A DNA stretch of 64,000 nucleotides from PNMQ01 sp964478775. GTDB taxonomy: Bacteria; Pseudomonadota; Alphaproteobacteria; Paracaedibacterales; CAIOTO01. The stretch covers positions 90,326 to 154,325 of the forward strand of contig CAYZJC010000001.1 in assembly GCA_964478775.1 (NCBI GenBank), in the 5' to 3' direction. Under the pieces are notes generated by a model that saw only the letters and a list, made by a program, of their open reading frames with translations, did not search any database and had not been told where the DNA came from. Below are positions 17,084 to 26,424 of this stretch, in pieces (position 1 is the stretch's first letter; each line of letters begins with the position of its first letter). The position numbers and the translations under genes are program-made.

Positions 17084-19135
17084 TTAATTCTTTTTGTTTT
17101 CTGATATTAATCGTTTGACTTCTTCACATATACGCCCAACATGAATATTAAAGTGTTGATACACATCTTGTGCTGGCCCGCTCTCTCCAAAAGAAGACAT
17201 TCCAATAAATTGGTTACCAGGTAATGCTGTAATAAATTCAAAACTTTGCTCAACGCCAGCTTCAATCACAACAATGGGCAAGTCTGCTAACACAAAATCT
17301 TTATAAATTTTAGCCTGTTCTTTAAATAAGTCAACGCATGGCATTGACACAACCCTTACATGAATCCCTTGTTCCATTAAAATATCCTTGGTTTCCATCG
17401 CTAGGGAAACTTCAGAACCTGTTGCAACAAGCGTAGCGACAGCACTATTTCCAGTTTCTGGCTGATACAATACATAGCCGCCTTTATCCACTAACAGCTC
17501 ATCTGCTTTATGGCTTAATGTTGGTAGGTTTTGACGCGACAAAGCTAGCACACTGGGGCTATTGGTTAAGGATAATGCCATTTTCCAACATTCCAGTGTT
17601 TCTAATGCGTCGCACGGGCGAAAGACGTAGACATTAGGAATCGCTCTTAAGGCAGATAAGTGTTCCACAGGCTGGTGCGTTGGACCGTCTTCCCCAAGAC
17701 CAATCGAATCGTGGGTGAAGACATAAACAACCCTTTGCTTCATTAAAGCAGATAAACGTAAAGCAGGTCGTAGATAGTCACTAAAAACTAAGAATGTGCC
17801 ACCATAGGGAATGAACCCACCATAAAGACTAAGCCCGTTCAACATGGCTGCCATGGCATGTTCACGAATACCAAAATGAATGTATGACCCTGCAAATTGC
17901 TGCGCTTGAATCGCTTGCTGCCCTTTTCCTTTTGTATTATTGGAAGGGGTAAGATCAGCTGACCCACCAACCACCCAAGCAGACGCTTTTGTCAAAACAT
18001 CTAGCACATCTTGTGACGCGATGCGGGTCGCCTTTATCGGTTGACTGTCTACGATGGATTGCTTAAGGTCCTTAAGCAAAGTGGGTACATCAAGCGTTAA
18101 AGACTTTGCTTGTAAAATATCTTTAGCTTCACGAGAACAGTTATTAATCTGCGATTGCCATTGTTGATAAGCTTCTTGTGAACGATTCGCACACCTTTTC
18201 CAAAACGCTAAAATATCATCAGGGACTTCAAAAGGTTTTTCTGACCAGTCAAAGGCTTTACGAACTTCGTTAAGTTCTGTCTGCCCTAATGGGCTACCAT
18301 GACAACTTGACGTTCCAGCTTTTGTTGGTGCGCCAAAACCTATGACCGTTTTACACCTTAAAATAACCGGTTTTGTTTGTTTTTTTGTTTGTTCAAAGGC
18401 TGATCTTATCGACTCAAAATTGTGTCCCTCAACATCTAACACATCAAATTGACAGGCCTTGAAGCGATTGGTGATATCATCAGAAATCGCAAGGTCTGTT
18501 TTCCCATCAATTGTAATGCCATTATCATCAAAAATAACAACAAGATTCGAAAGCTGTAAGTGGCCTGCAAGGGAAATGGCTTCTTGGCTAATGCCTTCCA
18601 TCAAGTCCCCATCACTTACGAGAACGTAAATTTTATGGTCACACAATTTTGGGCTAAGCCCCATTTCCAAGAGCCTTTGTTGCTTCATTTTTTGTGCAAT
18701 AGCCATACCGACAGCCATCGCCATTCCTTGACCAAGCGGGCCTGTAGTCGCTTCAACCCCTGGAGTTAATCCATGTTCTGGGTGCCCTGGCGTCAAACTG
18801 CCAACACACCTAAATTTTTTGAGCTCTTCAAGCGTAACACTGGGGTAGCCACACACATAGAGTAAGCTATAGAGTAATGCTGAACCATGCCCTGCCGACA
18901 ACACAAAGCGGTCACGATTTCCCCACAAAGGGTCTTGCGGGGCATACGTTAAAAATTCTTGAAATAAAACCGTGGCAACATCAGCCATACCCATTGGCAA
19001 ACCAGGGTGACCCGACTTTGCTTTTTCAACACTTTCAACGCTCAACATTCTCAAAGCATGCGCACAACGTTGTTGCAGCAAAGTATTCTCCACTATCTCA
19101 GACATAGACTCACTTTTATTAAAATCACTTAACAT
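17084..19135 (-). CDS. tkt: Transketolase
   Basis: A 683-residue thiamine-diphosphate enzyme that moves two-carbon units between sugar phosphates in the non-oxidative pentose phosphate pathway. Evidence is EKAKSGHPGLPMGMADVA at the N-terminus, the cofactor motif SDGDLMEGISQEA to DDNGITIDG, and the second-domain THDSIGLGEDGPTHQPVEH. Length is normal (about 665) with a ten-residue N-terminal lead; an ATG at codon 11 (MSEIVENTL) is an alternative start, and neither has a strong ribosome site. It heads the tkt-gap-pabA cluster. Together with rpe at 53 kb it supports pentose supply for nucleotides. Confidence 0.97.
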   Translation of the reverse strand: MLSDFNKSESMSEIVENTLLQQRCAHALRMLSVESVEKAKSGHPGLPMGMADVATVLFQEFLTYAPQDPLWGNRDRFVLSAGHGSALLYSLLYVCGYPSVTLEELKKFRCVGSLTPGHPEHGLTPGVEATTGPLGQGMAMAVGMAIAQKMKQQRLLEMGLSPKLCDHKIYVLVSDGDLMEGISQEAISLAGHLQLSNLVVIFDDNGITIDGKTDLAISDDITNRFKACQFDVLDVEGHNFESIRSAFEQTKKQTKPVILRCKTVIGFGAPTKAGTSSCHGSPLGQTELNEVRKAFDWSEKPFEVPDDILAFWKRCANRSQEAYQQWQSQINNCSREAKDILQAKSLTLDVPTLLKDLKQSIVDSQPIKATRIASQDVLDVLTKASAWVVGGSADLTPSNNTKGKGQQAIQAQQFAGSYIHFGIREHAMAAMLNGLSLYGGFIPYGGTFLVFSDYLRPALRLSALMKQRVVYVFTHDSIGLGEDGPTHQPVEHLSALRAIPNVYVFRPCDALETLECWKMALSLTNSPSVLALSRQNLPTLSHKADELLVDKGGYVLYQPETGNSAVATLVATGSEVSLAMETKDILMEQGIHVRVVSMPCVDLFKEQAKIYKDFVLADLPIVVIEAGVEQSFEFITALPGNQFIGMSSFGESGPAQDVYQHFNIHVGRICEEVKRLISENKKN

Positions 19136-19200
19136 AACTGTTTAATTATAGCCTCAAACCTCAGCAAATGTGTAGCTTTTTTGCCCACCTCAATTGCAAT

Positions 19201-19443
19201 TCACTGTTGAGTTGGTGTTTTGATGCGAATGGGGATCACTAACAAGTAGTGATTATATAAAAGATAATTTTGCCACAAGAGCAACACAACATGACTAAAC
19301 AAAGTTGTACTAAGAGCAATTATCGCACTTGCCCATATAGAAATATCGCGACCTTCACACCAAGCAATGATACCAAACCAAATAGCCGTTAACATGACAT
19401 AGACCAACCCTAACATACAGTGGTGATGTAATTTACGTTTCAT
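19201..19443 (-). CDS. Small two-span membrane protein of unknown function
   Basis: An 80-residue protein with a basic start (MKRKLHHH), two hydrophobic spans (LGLVYVMLTAIWFGIIAW and a second from ISIWASAIIALSTTLF to VVLLLW) and a polar tail. GGAG lies 9 bases upstream of the ATG. It is 65 bases upstream of tkt on the same strand, so it may be co-transcribed. I do not recognise the family. Confidence 0.6.
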   Translation of the reverse strand: MKRKLHHHCMLGLVYVMLTAIWFGIIAWCEGRDISIWASAIIALSTTLFSHVVLLLWQNYLLYNHYLLVIPIRIKTPTQQ

Positions 19444-19668
19444 AAGACAAATCTCCGTTTCTCTTTTTATTTAGCCACTTAGCACTCAAGCAAAATTGCC
19501 AGGCTATCTCGCTTAAAAATCACTGTAGCACGCACATTCTTAACAAATGATTACCAACGCAAAGGCATGCAAAATGACATACGAAAAGATCGCAGTTTCA
19601 CCACCAACTGAATTAAAGACTAGTATTGTTTGCTCTTTTTCCTTATCCTAGCTTAAAGGCTTGAACCG

Positions 19669-19702
19669 ATAGCTGAAGTCAATTGATTAATTGACAAGCT
19701 AT
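19669..19702. repeat. Palindromic intergenic element, copy 2 of 3
   Basis: ATAGCT and AGCTAT flank GTCAATT-GATT-AATTGAC, forming a near-perfect hairpin just upstream of the pabB ribosome site. The left half GAAGTCAATTGATT is identical to a stretch of the element near 46.39 kb and similar to that near 4.43 kb. It may be a mobile-element footprint, or an operator or attenuator-like hairpin for pabB. Confidence 0.4.
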
Positions 19703-19718
19703 ATAGTGAGGATGTTTT

Positions 19719-21197
19719 ATGAACGCGACTTATTGTGCAATCCCGTATCTTTCACCCATTAACGTGTTAAGATATTTAAAAACGCAAGGCATCAAAGACG
19801 TCTTGTTTTTAGACTCTAACCCAGCCATAAGCTATAACAATTATTCAACAAGTCGCTATAGCTATTTGTGTATTAACCCCACATCCGTTATTCAATATAG
19901 CTTAAAAGAGAATCAAACCTACATAGACGGTGTAGGCTGCCATGAAAAGCCATTTGATGTTTTGCAACAACAACTCAGGTTGGCGCCAAAACTCACACCC
20001 GTTGATAACCTTCCCCCTTTTCAATGTGGGTTTGCTGGTTTTTTTGGTTTTGAACTCTTACACACACTAGAAGACATTTCTTATTATTCAGACACTGCCG
20101 AAAAAACAATAGGCACCCCACAAGCGTGCTTTGAAGATATGCGCATTGGTTTCTTCGATTGCATTTTAGCTTTCGACCACGACTTAAAAGAAGCATGGCT
20201 CATCACACTAGATGAGGTATTGAAACAAAACAAAGCACAAACCATCCTCGATGTCTTAAAAAACATTCCAGATGCAACGCAGTTATCAAAAATTGGCGGC
20301 GCAATAGAGCCGCCTCTCGCGCATCTCAAGTGTGATATCACCCCAGATGAACATAAAAATGCCGTCAAAAAAGTAATTGACTATATTTTCGCCGGTGATA
20401 TTTTCCAAGCTAATATGACACGAAGGCTTTATGGCATTACCGATAAAGACATTGAAAGCCTTGATATGTACGAACGCTTAAGGTCAATCAACCCGGCTCC
20501 CTTTTCCGCATTTTGGGCCTTTGAAACTTCCTTTGCAAATGAAGGTCAAGCAAACACCGTTGCAATTTTATCAAGTTCCCCTGAACGCTTTATTTCACTA
20601 GATACAAACAATCGTATTGAAACACGCCCCATCAAAGGCACAAGAAAACGCTTTATTGAAGACACAGCCTACGACCAAGAGGTGCAAAACGAATTGGCAA
20701 ACAGCCTAAAGGATAGGGCTGAGAACTTAATGATTGTTGACTTAATGCGCAATGATTTATCGCGCGTCAGCAAACCTTTTTCCGTTAAAACACCCCATGT
20801 TTGTGCCATTGAAACGTATGAAACCGTTCATCATTTAGTTTCCACCATTGAAGGCCAACTAGAAGGTGATTATGACGCCATCAATGTTCTAAAAGCAACG
20901 TTCCCAGGAGGCTCAATCACTGGTGCACCTAAGGTTCGAGCCATGGAAATTATATCTGAACTCGAGCGTTCTAAAAGAGGCCCCTATTGCGGCAGCATGG
21001 GCTATATTTCCCTCACAGGTGCTATGGATACGAGCATCATGATTAGAACTATCGTCCAACAAGGGCGGCTCTTTCAGTTCAACGTAGGGGGTGGCATTGT
21101 TGCAGACTCTATTCCACATGACGAATATGAAGAGACCATCACAAAAGCAAGAGCCTTGTCTATCGCCCTTACGGGTAAAGAGTTTGCTGAAATTTAA
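19719..21197 (+). CDS. pabB: Aminodeoxychorismate synthase component I
   Basis: A 492-residue chorismate-utilising enzyme. The N-terminal half has FAGFFGFELLHTLED, and the C-terminal catalytic part has DLMRNDLSRVSKP, TFPGGSITGAPKVRAMEII and FNVGGGIVADS. The key choice is PIKGT (304-308): aminodeoxychorismate synthases have this lysine, whereas anthranilate synthases have PIAGT. With PabA it converts chorismate and glutamine to aminodeoxychorismate for p-aminobenzoate and folate. It is separated from pabA by tkt and gap and lies on the opposite strand. GAGGA precedes the ATG at good spacing, immediately after a palindromic element. No pabC lyase gene is seen here. Confidence 0.9.
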   Translation: MNATYCAIPYLSPINVLRYLKTQGIKDVLFLDSNPAISYNNYSTSRYSYLCINPTSVIQYSLKENQTYIDGVGCHEKPFDVLQQQLRLAPKLTPVDNLPPFQCGFAGFFGFELLHTLEDISYYSDTAEKTIGTPQACFEDMRIGFFDCILAFDHDLKEAWLITLDEVLKQNKAQTILDVLKNIPDATQLSKIGGAIEPPLAHLKCDITPDEHKNAVKKVIDYIFAGDIFQANMTRRLYGITDKDIESLDMYERLRSINPAPFSAFWAFETSFANEGQANTVAILSSSPERFISLDTNNRIETRPIKGTRKRFIEDTAYDQEVQNELANSLKDRAENLMIVDLMRNDLSRVSKPFSVKTPHVCAIETYETVHHLVSTIEGQLEGDYDAINVLKATFPGGSITGAPKVRAMEIISELERSKRGPYCGSMGYISLTGAMDTSIMIRTIVQQGRLFQFNVGGGIVADSIPHDEYEETITKARALSIALTGKEFAEI

Positions 21198-21351
21198 TCA
21201 TTCTCACCATCACATTTGAGATGGCGTAGCTTATAAAAAAACACACTATATTAACCTTAGTTTAGGAAATATTAACCACATTCAATTTATAATTAAAGCG
21301 AACGACTTTAATTAATGGCGTAAAATGTGGAATGATAGCTAAGGTTTTTCT

Positions 21352-24300
21352 ATGGGAATATGTGTAATAGACAATCTATTTCCAATCATCAAATCATTAA
21401 TGGGCTTACACAAAAAGCGCAAACCATGCCTCTTTGCCATTTTCACCATTTTATTTACAACACTCTACCTAAGCCCACAATTAGCGAATGCAGGACATTA
21501 CCAACATACCCCCCAACAACTGCAGCATATCCCTGGCACCAGAACCAAAGATAATTCCAAGACTATTGCCTGTGAGCCTTGCAAAAAACTACAAGAGAAA
21601 ATTAAGGAGGCAATTGTTGAACAAAAGAAACAAGAACAGTTGCCTCAATGTAATTCTTGTCAAACTCTGCAACAACAAGTCCGTGAAGCTGTAATAGTTC
21701 AACAACCTGTTGCATGCGATACGGGTCAACAACAGCAAGAACAAGTCCATAAGGTGGTAATAGCAAAAGAACTTATTGAATGCGATAAATGTAAAACTCT
21801 GCAAGAACAAGTCCTTAGGGCTGTCGAAGAAGCAAAACATGAACCAATCTCCCTATGCGATACGTGTCAACAGCTGCAACAACAAGTCCACGAAGCTGTA
21901 ATAGCACAAGAACTTATTGAATGTGATACGTGTAAATCCCTGCAACATCAAATCAAAAAAGCTCTTGAAGAAGAAAAACATGAACCAATCCCCCTATGCG
22001 ATACGTGTCAACAGCTGCAACAACAAGTCCGTGAAGCTGTAATAGTACCACAACCTGTTGCATGCGATACATGTAAAACTCTTCAAGAACAAGTCCATAA
22101 GGTGGTAATAGCAAAAGAACTTATTGAATGTGATACGTGTAAATCCCTGCAAGAACAAGTCCATAGGGCTGTTGAAGAAAATAAAAAAACAACTGAAAAT
22201 ACAACTATGTTAATGCCTAGCGCCACACCAAGTATGATTCCATCAGACAGCTACAACAGTTCTCCATTACCGACCCCTTCTCCTTCTTGTATGCCAACAC
22301 CTGACATTATGCCTACAAAGCCTATAGAGAGTTGCAAAACTAAAAACTGTAAAAACCTTCAGGAACAAATCCATTCTTCTGTTACGCAGCCAAGCCAGAT
22401 TACACCTTATCTACCCACTCCATCACCTCAACCAAGCTATGACCCAACTCCTAACCCTACAATACAGCCTTCAGCAAGCCCATCTGAGAATCCTTCATAT
22501 ACCCCGACTGTTCAACCAGGACAGTCGGGTTCATCAAACACAGCAGATGTGTCTCAAGAGTCTATTGTAAGTACATCTACGTTAGCTCACACTCCATCAC
22601 CTCAACCAAGCTATGACCCAACTCCTAAACCTACAATACAGCCTTCAGCAAGCCCATCTGAGAATCCTTCATATACCCCAACTATTACGAATTCTTTAGC
22701 TGCAACCTCTTCATCAGCCCCAACTAATGTCTTACCATCAGATCATTCATCTGATCAGGTGGACGACCAGCGCATTACTCCTATCCCATCTACAATAGCC
22801 CCTCAGTATGAAAAAGTTGACCAAACTGACGCAACACAGATGACACATCCCGATGTTGATACCATACAAGATAACAACATAAAGATTGCGCAAGACAAGC
22901 CAGTTCCAGGAAAGTTCAAGGCAAAAAGACTCAGAAGATTTGAAAGAAAACTTAAAGCAACAGGAAATTGGCCAGTTCGCAAAGATACCACCTCTCAAAC
23001 AGATACGCCAACAGATACGTCTACAGATCCACTCGTAGAACCTAGTTCAAGCTCTCCAATAGATCAAACACAACAGACAGGTGTAGATTTAACAAGTGAT
23101 TCCTCAACTCCAGACGATAAACAAGACACAACACCTACACACACACCGGCTTCTGCTCCTACAACACTTGCAACTAGTAGCACTACCATAATAAACCCCA
23201 TAGCACAAAACAATATATCACCTCAACACTCGCCGCCGCCCTCTATAGCGACACCACCACCTCATATACCAGCAAACTATGTTACCCCTCCATCTGTTGC
23301 CCAACCTCAATACGTTCCTCAACCTGCCCCAACACCACAGCCAACTCAGCAGCCAAACACGTGGAAAAAAGTTGAAAACTCAACAAAGAAGGTCGTGAAA
23401 ACAGGTGAAGGAATCGCTAAAGTGGAGAGTAGTGTCAGTAAAATTTATAACCATTTTAAAGGTGACACACCCAAACCGAACGCCTCGGCAGATGTAAATG
23501 CTGCCCCTGCCTACATACCACATGCCTATGGGTATCAGTCTATTGCGTCCAATTCATCCATTGCTCCCCCAACTGCTTCACAAATGCATACCCCTTCCTT
23601 TTCAAAGCAGGCGGCAACATTGTATGCACCGCCTCCTGCAAATCCTCAAAATCATTATACTGCACCAACGTATCAGCCATCCCCTCTGCAAAACCATGCA
23701 ATAGTGAACCAAAGCTATAGCCCAACTTACCAACCAACAACGCCACCACACGACTACACGACAAGCAATCCTTCTGTTGACTCAGCGCCCCCCGAACCCT
23801 CAAGTCAATTGTTAGATTTAAATAATACAGACACTAATGATGCTCAACGATTACAGCAAGCTGATAGTTCGACGCTTTCTGCGCAAGAAAAGCTAAACCA
23901 GGCCAATGCAGCCTTCAACCCCCATCAGCATAATCAGGACCTCGTCATCATCAATCCGCTTGCGCAATTATTTACCGGGAACCAACCTGCAGTACCTGCT
24001 CAATATAATCCTTCACAATCTGATGCGCAAAATGGCAACGTGTATCAAAGCGCTTCCATGCCTGCCCAGCAATACGGTCAACAATATGAGCCTTCTCAAA
24101 ACGTACACCAAAGCAGTAACTTTACGTCTGGCACTGCTGGAACCCAATCTCAAGGGCCACACCAAGGGGTATATCAAGATAACGTTACGCCCAATGACCC
24201 CACCTCTGCATCGCAATATGCATCACAAGGGGCCTATCACTCTTTTAATGATTCTTCCCAAAACGCTGCTATAAAGCCTTTTCAAAGTATCCCTACACCT

Positions 24301-25761
24301 GTAGACACCAATCAAAATGATAATCAAGTGACGCCGTACCAAAATTCAAATTTAAGTGATAGCAGCTTTTCAAGTGGTGCCAGCCCTTCAACTGACATTC
24401 TACATCAACAAAGTTTTAGCCCCCCTAATGATCAACTCATACAGCAAAATGATACCCCCCCAATTGTAAACAACGATGCGCAACACCCTTTGCCTTCAGA
24501 CATGCAAAATCCATTGTCTACAAACAATTATTCCACTTCACCTGATGATACGATGATACCGGCTCAACATAATAATGACTCTCAACACAGTTTTAATCCT
24601 CCTAATACTTTACCATCACAACAAGATCTCCCTCAAAATACCCAATCCATTTTCACTCCTCCTGATAATTCTTCAAGTGTAATCAGCATACCTCATCCAT
24701 CCAATGATCAAGTGCACTTAAATCCTAACATCCCAAACAACAACCAAGTGATCCCCACCGATACAATAGCACCATCAGATGCAACATCGCCCCCAGTGAT
24801 TCTTAATCAAGATCCACTCAAGGACTCACAAGGCACAAACTCTGCAGTAGCCGCAGTAATGCTAAATCAAAGCCCACATAATGTACAGCAAGGCACGACT
24901 GACCCCATCGCGCCCACCATGCCTCAAGGCACCCACACACCAAATCAAATGTTTACGCAAAATAGTCCTACCCCCCAAGTTCCCTCACAACTGTTATCAA
25001 GTCCAACACAAGACAACCCATCTATCCTCACACCTTCTGATAGTCCGTCAAGTGTAATAAGTCCCACACCTGACATCCCACACAACAACCAAGTGCTATT
25101 AAATGACAATCCACAAAACAATAACCAAGTGATCCCCACCGATACAACGACACCCCCAGATGTAACATCATCTCAAGTGATTACTCAAAATAATTCTGAT
25201 CCGCAAATTGTCGCAAATGATGCAAGTCTATCATCTGCTGCACCTACAGCTTTAGCTTCTAACCCAAGCCAACTTTTACAGCCAACAGATAGTCATTCAA
25301 TTCCTGCAACACCCTCAAAAAGCACCTTCTTTACAAATGCACAAAGCAACCCTACTAACCCAACACAGCAACTCAATACAAACGATACCCTCCAACAACA
25401 AGGTCCGCTTTCAGATATAACGACCTATCAATTAAATGCACAGCCCGTTGCCCCCTTACTTCTTTCTGACCCACAACACTCACTAAATGGGGCTTCATCC
25501 CACACTTCACCTCAAGCGCAGGTGTTAGCTCCCATCCATACTGAAAATACTGCAAATAACACTCAAAACCAAACCGTAGCACCGCAAGTCACAGCAAATA
25601 ATGACATTAATCTTCACGCCAACAATTCTTACGATGCGATTAATGCTGCCCAAGAACGACGCCTCAGACCAAGAGGAAAGAAAGATATTGCAGATCAAGT
25701 TGGCGGGTGGGCCATGTTCATGGAAGCCTTACAAAGACTCGCACTCAGTATTGGACTTTAA
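21352..25761 (+). CDS. Giant exported CxxC-repeat and Pro/Gln/Thr-rich protein
   Basis: A 1469-residue protein I do not recognise. A long basic lead and hydrophobic segment (KPCLFAIFTILFTTLYL) end at LANAG, a good signal-peptidase site. Residues 74-276 carry nine 22-25-residue units of the form CDTC-x-xLQxQVxxAV, one with the second Cys replaced by Gly, plus a degenerate tenth near 328-345; the helical LQxQV part suggests coiled coils tied by Cys pairs. A Pro/Ser/Thr-rich part contains a 31-residue perfect-type duplication. A basic stretch (residues about 520-540) and a WKKVENSTKKVVKTGEGIAK helix interrupt it, then some 750 residues of Asn/Gln/Pro/Ser-rich sequence lead to a basic conserved-looking end (ERRLRPRGKKDIAD to LALSIGL). 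AAGG lies 7 bases before the ATG. A surface or secreted structural protein or effector is inferred. Confidence 0.85.
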   Translation: MGICVIDNLFPIIKSLMGLHKKRKPCLFAIFTILFTTLYLSPQLANAGHYQHTPQQLQHIPGTRTKDNSKTIACEPCKKLQEKIKEAIVEQKKQEQLPQCNSCQTLQQQVREAVIVQQPVACDTGQQQQEQVHKVVIAKELIECDKCKTLQEQVLRAVEEAKHEPISLCDTCQQLQQQVHEAVIAQELIECDTCKSLQHQIKKALEEEKHEPIPLCDTCQQLQQQVREAVIVPQPVACDTCKTLQEQVHKVVIAKELIECDTCKSLQEQVHRAVEENKKTTENTTMLMPSATPSMIPSDSYNSSPLPTPSPSCMPTPDIMPTKPIESCKTKNCKNLQEQIHSSVTQPSQITPYLPTPSPQPSYDPTPNPTIQPSASPSENPSYTPTVQPGQSGSSNTADVSQESIVSTSTLAHTPSPQPSYDPTPKPTIQPSASPSENPSYTPTITNSLAATSSSAPTNVLPSDHSSDQVDDQRITPIPSTIAPQYEKVDQTDATQMTHPDVDTIQDNNIKIAQDKPVPGKFKAKRLRRFERKLKATGNWPVRKDTTSQTDTPTDTSTDPLVEPSSSSPIDQTQQTGVDLTSDSSTPDDKQDTTPTHTPASAPTTLATSSTTIINPIAQNNISPQHSPPPSIATPPPHIPANYVTPPSVAQPQYVPQPAPTPQPTQQPNTWKKVENSTKKVVKTGEGIAKVESSVSKIYNHFKGDTPKPNASADVNAAPAYIPHAYGYQSIASNSSIAPPTASQMHTPSFSKQAATLYAPPPANPQNHYTAPTYQPSPLQNHAIVNQSYSPTYQPTTPPHDYTTSNPSVDSAPPEPSSQLLDLNNTDTNDAQRLQQADSSTLSAQEKLNQANAAFNPHQHNQDLVIINPLAQLFTGNQPAVPAQYNPSQSDAQNGNVYQSASMPAQQYGQQYEPSQNVHQSSNFTSGTAGTQSQGPHQGVYQDNVTPNDPTSASQYASQGAYHSFNDSSQNAAIKPFQSIPTPVDTNQNDNQVTPYQNSNLSDSSFSSGASPSTDILHQQSFSPPNDQLIQQNDTPPIVNNDAQHPLPSDMQNPLSTNNYSTSPDDTMIPAQHNNDSQHSFNPPNTLPSQQDLPQNTQSIFTPPDNSSSVISIPHPSNDQVHLNPNIPNNNQVIPTDTIAPSDATSPPVILNQDPLKDSQGTNSAVAAVMLNQSPHNVQQGTTDPIAPTMPQGTHTPNQMFTQNSPTPQVPSQLLSSPTQDNPSILTPSDSPSSVISPTPDIPHNNQVLLNDNPQNNNQVIPTDTTTPPDVTSSQVITQNNSDPQIVANDASLSSAAPTALASNPSQLLQPTDSHSIPATPSKSTFFTNAQSNPTNPTQQLNTNDTLQQQGPLSDITTYQLNAQPVAPLLLSDPQHSLNGASSHTSPQAQVLAPIHTENTANNTQNQTVAPQVTANNDINLHANNSYDAINAAQERRLRPRGKKDIADQVGGWAMFMEALQRLALSIGL
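21571..22179 (+). repeat. Tandem coding repeats with CxxC motif
   Basis: Nine units begin at Cys residues 74, 100, 122, 144, 169, 191, 216, 238 and 260 of the protein, spaced 22 or 25-26 residues apart. At DNA level the units differ enough to keep frame and Cys codons but share words such as TGCGATACGTGT. The alternation of the two lengths suggests duplication of a two-unit block. Confidence 0.85.
22416..22683 (+). repeat. 94-base direct repeat in the Pro/Ser/Thr-rich region
   Basis: Bases 22416-22509 recur at 22590-22683 with two visible differences. They encode TPSPQPSYDPTPNPTIQPSA and the following SPSENPSYTPT. The 80-base spacer between them encodes unrelated sequence. Near identity suggests a recent duplication within the gene. 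Confidence 0.9.
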
Positions 25762-25853
25762 AAAAAATTGTCACTAATGAAGATTTAATAGATTATTAAG
25801 TGAAAATGTATCAAAATATGAAGAACAGGATTACACCTGAAAGGATAGAAAAC

Positions 25854-26390
25854 ATGGTTAAAATAATTTCCCCACAAGAAACACTAAAGCTATTGCAAGC
25901 GGGTGCCATTCATCTGATTGATGTAAGAGACATCGTTGAATATGAAGTCAATAGAATTGAAGGGGCAACCTTAATCCCCTTATCTGAATTGTCTGCTGAC
26001 AAACTACCACAAGACGGCCTACCGATTGTTTTTCATTGCCGCTCAGGCATGCGAAGCCAAGTTGCTTGTCAACGTGTGTTAGATGACAATGAAGACCTTG
26101 ATGTTTCCAGCATGGAAGGTGGCATTATTGCTTTTGAAAAAATGATTAAAAGCGCAAACACTTCAGACAATAGCAACAATAAAAAAAATTCTTGCGCCAT
26201 GCTACCTATTGAACAACAAACCTTTATCATGATTGGTGTATTGATTATAGTCAGTAGTCTTGCTGGCTTTTTCTTGAACCCTAATTGGCTAATGGTCAGC
26301 TTATTTATTGGGTCTGGTATGGTATTTGCGGGCCTTACTGGCAGTTGCAAACTTTCAATGCTGATTCAAAAAATGCCTTGGAATCGCTAA
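25854..26390 (+). CDS. Membrane rhodanese (YgaP-like), sulfur transfer
   Basis: A 178-residue protein with an N-terminal rhodanese domain (MVKIISPQETLKLL; IDVRDIVEYEVNRIEGATLIP) and active-site loop HCRSGMRS with the catalytic Cys. A linker leads to two membrane spans (TFIMIGVLIIVSSLAGF and LMVSLFIGSGMVFAGL) of the DUF2892 type, the same order as E. coli YgaP. It should move sulfane sulfur at the inner membrane. I chose the ATG preceded by AGGA 8 bases upstream; the frame begins 18 codons earlier at a GTG. It is the first gene of a three-gene set with a TauE/SafE exporter and a persulfide dioxygenase, a known sulfide-detoxification grouping. Confidence 0.9.
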   Translation: MVKIISPQETLKLLQAGAIHLIDVRDIVEYEVNRIEGATLIPLSELSADKLPQDGLPIVFHCRSGMRSQVACQRVLDDNEDLDVSSMEGGIIAFEKMIKSANTSDNSNNKKNSCAMLPIEQQTFIMIGVLIIVSSLAGFFLNPNWLMVSLFIGSGMVFAGLTGSCKLSMLIQKMPWNR

Positions 26391-26424
26391 ATTTATTGCT
26401 GTCCCCTGTTGTGAGTAGAAATTT

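Noticed and set aside
21571..22179. Regularly spaced repeats that could suggest a CRISPR array
   Set aside because: The units are in-frame coding repeats with similar content throughout; there are no identical direct repeats with unique spacers.
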